Shown here: positions 4,012-5,101 of the stretch, piece by piece | Position numbering within the stretch: position 1 is the first letter of the stretch | How the letters are laid out: each line of letters begins with the position of its first letter | NCBI GenBank assembly: GCA_002426495.1 | Contig: DIQC01000094.1 | Span: forward strand, 25,940 to 31,040 | Reading direction: 5' to 3' | Length of the DNA: 5,101 nucleotides | Source of the DNA: Thermacetogenium sp. UBA5472 | Lineage (GTDB): Bacteria > Bacillota > DSM-12270 > Thermacetogeniales > Thermacetogeniaceae | Made by a program: the position numbers and the translations under genes | Notes under the pieces: model-generated | What the model was told of the DNA's origin: nothing | Seen by the model: the letters and a program-made list of their open reading frames with translations, nothing else | Database searches by the model: none

Positions 4012-5013
4012 GTGACTCAGCTAACGAGCAGTCAAAAAGCAGCTGTCTTGCTGCTCATTTTAGAAGAAAGAAGTGCAGTTCAAGTTATGAAACAGTTAAA
4101 TGAGCGTGAACTCGAACAGATATGCTTAGAAATCGCCAATCTTGGGAAAGTAACACCAGAGATGATCAAGGGTGTGGCTGAGGAATTTAGTGAGATGTGT
4201 CTGGCCGACAAATATATCAACAGCGGTGGGATTGAGCATGCCCGTTCACTGATGGAGAAAGCCCTGGGCCCAACAAAAGCTAAAGAGATCATAAATCACC
4301 TCACAGCTTCATTACAAGTGCGGCCATTTGATTCTTTGCGCAAAACAGATCCTGTGCAGCTGCTCGAATATATTCAGAATGAGCACCCGCAGACCATTGC
4401 TTTAGTTCTGGCACACTTAAATCCTGAGCAGGCAGCTGGAATTATTGCGGGGCTTGCTCCTGGTAAGCAGACAGAGGTGGCTTACCGGATGGCTGTTATG
4501 GACAGCACATCCCCGGATATCATCAAGGAAGTGGAGCATATCATGGAAAAAAAGCTGTCAGCTTTAGTTTCCCAAGATTATACCAATGTGGGAGGTGTCA
4601 ACTCAGTTGTTGAGGTTCTGAATCGAGTTGATCGTTCTACAGAAAAGATGATTCTGGAGACTTTGGATGATAAGGATCCAGATCTGGCGGAGCAGATCAA
4701 AAAGCAGCTCTTTGTCTTTGAAGATATTGTGCGGCTGGATGATCGATATGTACAGCTGGTTTTAAGCAGGATCGACCAGCGGGATCTAGCACTGGCTTTA
4801 AAGGGTGTTGCTTCCAATGTCTATGAAAAGATCGAAAAAAATATGTCTAAACGGGCTGCCCAAAACCTGAAAGAGGAGCTGGAATTCATGGGGCCTGTAC
4901 GGATCAGGGGTGTGGAGGAAGCACAGCAGAGGATTGTCTCTGTTATCCGTAAATTGGAGGAACAGGGTGAGATCATTATCAGCAGGGGCGATGAGGATCA
5001 GGCAGTTCTATAG
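4012..5013 (+). CDS. fliG: Flagellar motor switch protein FliG
   Basis: FliG is the C-ring subunit that binds the FliF tail, contacts FliM and receives torque from the MotA/MotB stator. The 333-residue protein is full length (E. coli 331). The N-terminal domain (about 1-100) begins with SSQKAAVLLLILEE and binds FliF. The middle domain carries EHPQ (124-127), the FliM-contact motif, within IQNEHPQTIALVLAHL; VGGV (193-196) marks the glycine hinge region. The usual MFxF motif is LFVF here (233-236), a conservative Met-to-Leu change at a position tied to switching. The C-terminal torque helix is complete and lines up with E. coli numbering: K264, R281, E288/E289 (for D288/D289) and R297, so charge is kept throughout. 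It starts with GTG, 6 bases after fliF. The gene looks intact and under constraint, in contrast to the stop in fliF just upstream. Confidence 0.97.
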   Translation: MTQLTSSQKAAVLLLILEERSAVQVMKQLNERELEQICLEIANLGKVTPEMIKGVAEEFSEMCLADKYINSGGIEHARSLMEKALGPTKAKEIINHLTASLQVRPFDSLRKTDPVQLLEYIQNEHPQTIALVLAHLNPEQAAGIIAGLAPGKQTEVAYRMAVMDSTSPDIIKEVEHIMEKKLSALVSQDYTNVGGVNSVVEVLNRVDRSTEKMILETLDDKDPDLAEQIKKQLFVFEDIVRLDDRYVQLVLSRIDQRDLALALKGVASNVYEKIEKNMSKRAAQNLKEELEFMGPVRIRGVEEAQQRIVSVIRKLEEQGEIIISRGDEDQAVL

Positions 5014-5101
5014 GAAAGTCATTTGACTGGTTGTCGGTCGTTTGTCTGTTAGTGGTAGGATTAATAACTACTTTCTTATAGAAAGAGCAGCGGTGTGATG
5101 T

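Noticed and set aside
5046..5080. Short hydrophobic frame after fliG.
   Set aside because: It has about 16 codons, no ribosome binding site and no family resemblance; likely chance.

Overview
The window looks like the chromosome of a motile Gram-positive anaerobe of the Clostridia, possibly Peptococcaceae-like. The reasons are strong AGGAGG-type ribosome binding sites, TTG and GTG starts, moderate G+C, a short CheR beginning MAFTYFFRD, and a FliN that carries a FliY/FliM-type N-terminal motif. This placement is inference; no marker gene is present.

Layout. Positions 1-1484 hold a minus-strand chemosensory group read from right to left: a broken cheW remnant (1484-1190), a short cheR-type methyltransferase (1180-566), and the first 127 codons of a methyl-accepting chemotaxis protein (381-1) that runs off the left edge. 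Two tandem sequences matching the flagellar sigma-28 (SigD) promoter lie just upstream at 1509-1573 and point at this group. Positions 1485-1936 are a non-coding divergent region. Besides those promoters it holds a REP-like imperfect palindrome, direct repeats resembling the end of an insertion sequence, a sigma-A-type promoter pointing right, and a terminator-shaped hairpin just before fliN.

Positions 1937-5013 are a plus-strand flagellar operon for the rotor and its membrane base: fliN (C-ring), fliF (MS-ring) and fliG (C-ring/rotor). fliF is interrupted by one in-frame TAA between its first and second ring-building domains. Between fliN and fliF is a run of ten G residues inside a possible 24-codon ORF whose stop overlaps the fliF start. 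The last 88 bases after fliG hold no recognisable gene.

How the parts relate. FliF forms the membrane ring, FliG sits on its cytoplasmic tail and takes torque from the stator, and FliN completes the C-ring where CheY-P can act. MCP, CheW and CheR belong to the sensory side. The locus mixes intact genes (fliN, fliG, probably cheR) with damaged ones (cheW, fliF) and an MCP without a sensor domain, next to mobile-element debris. That fits a flagellar/chemotaxis locus that has been rearranged and may be decaying, or one whose expression can be switched. Sequencing error in homopolymers remains a competing explanation for part of the damage.
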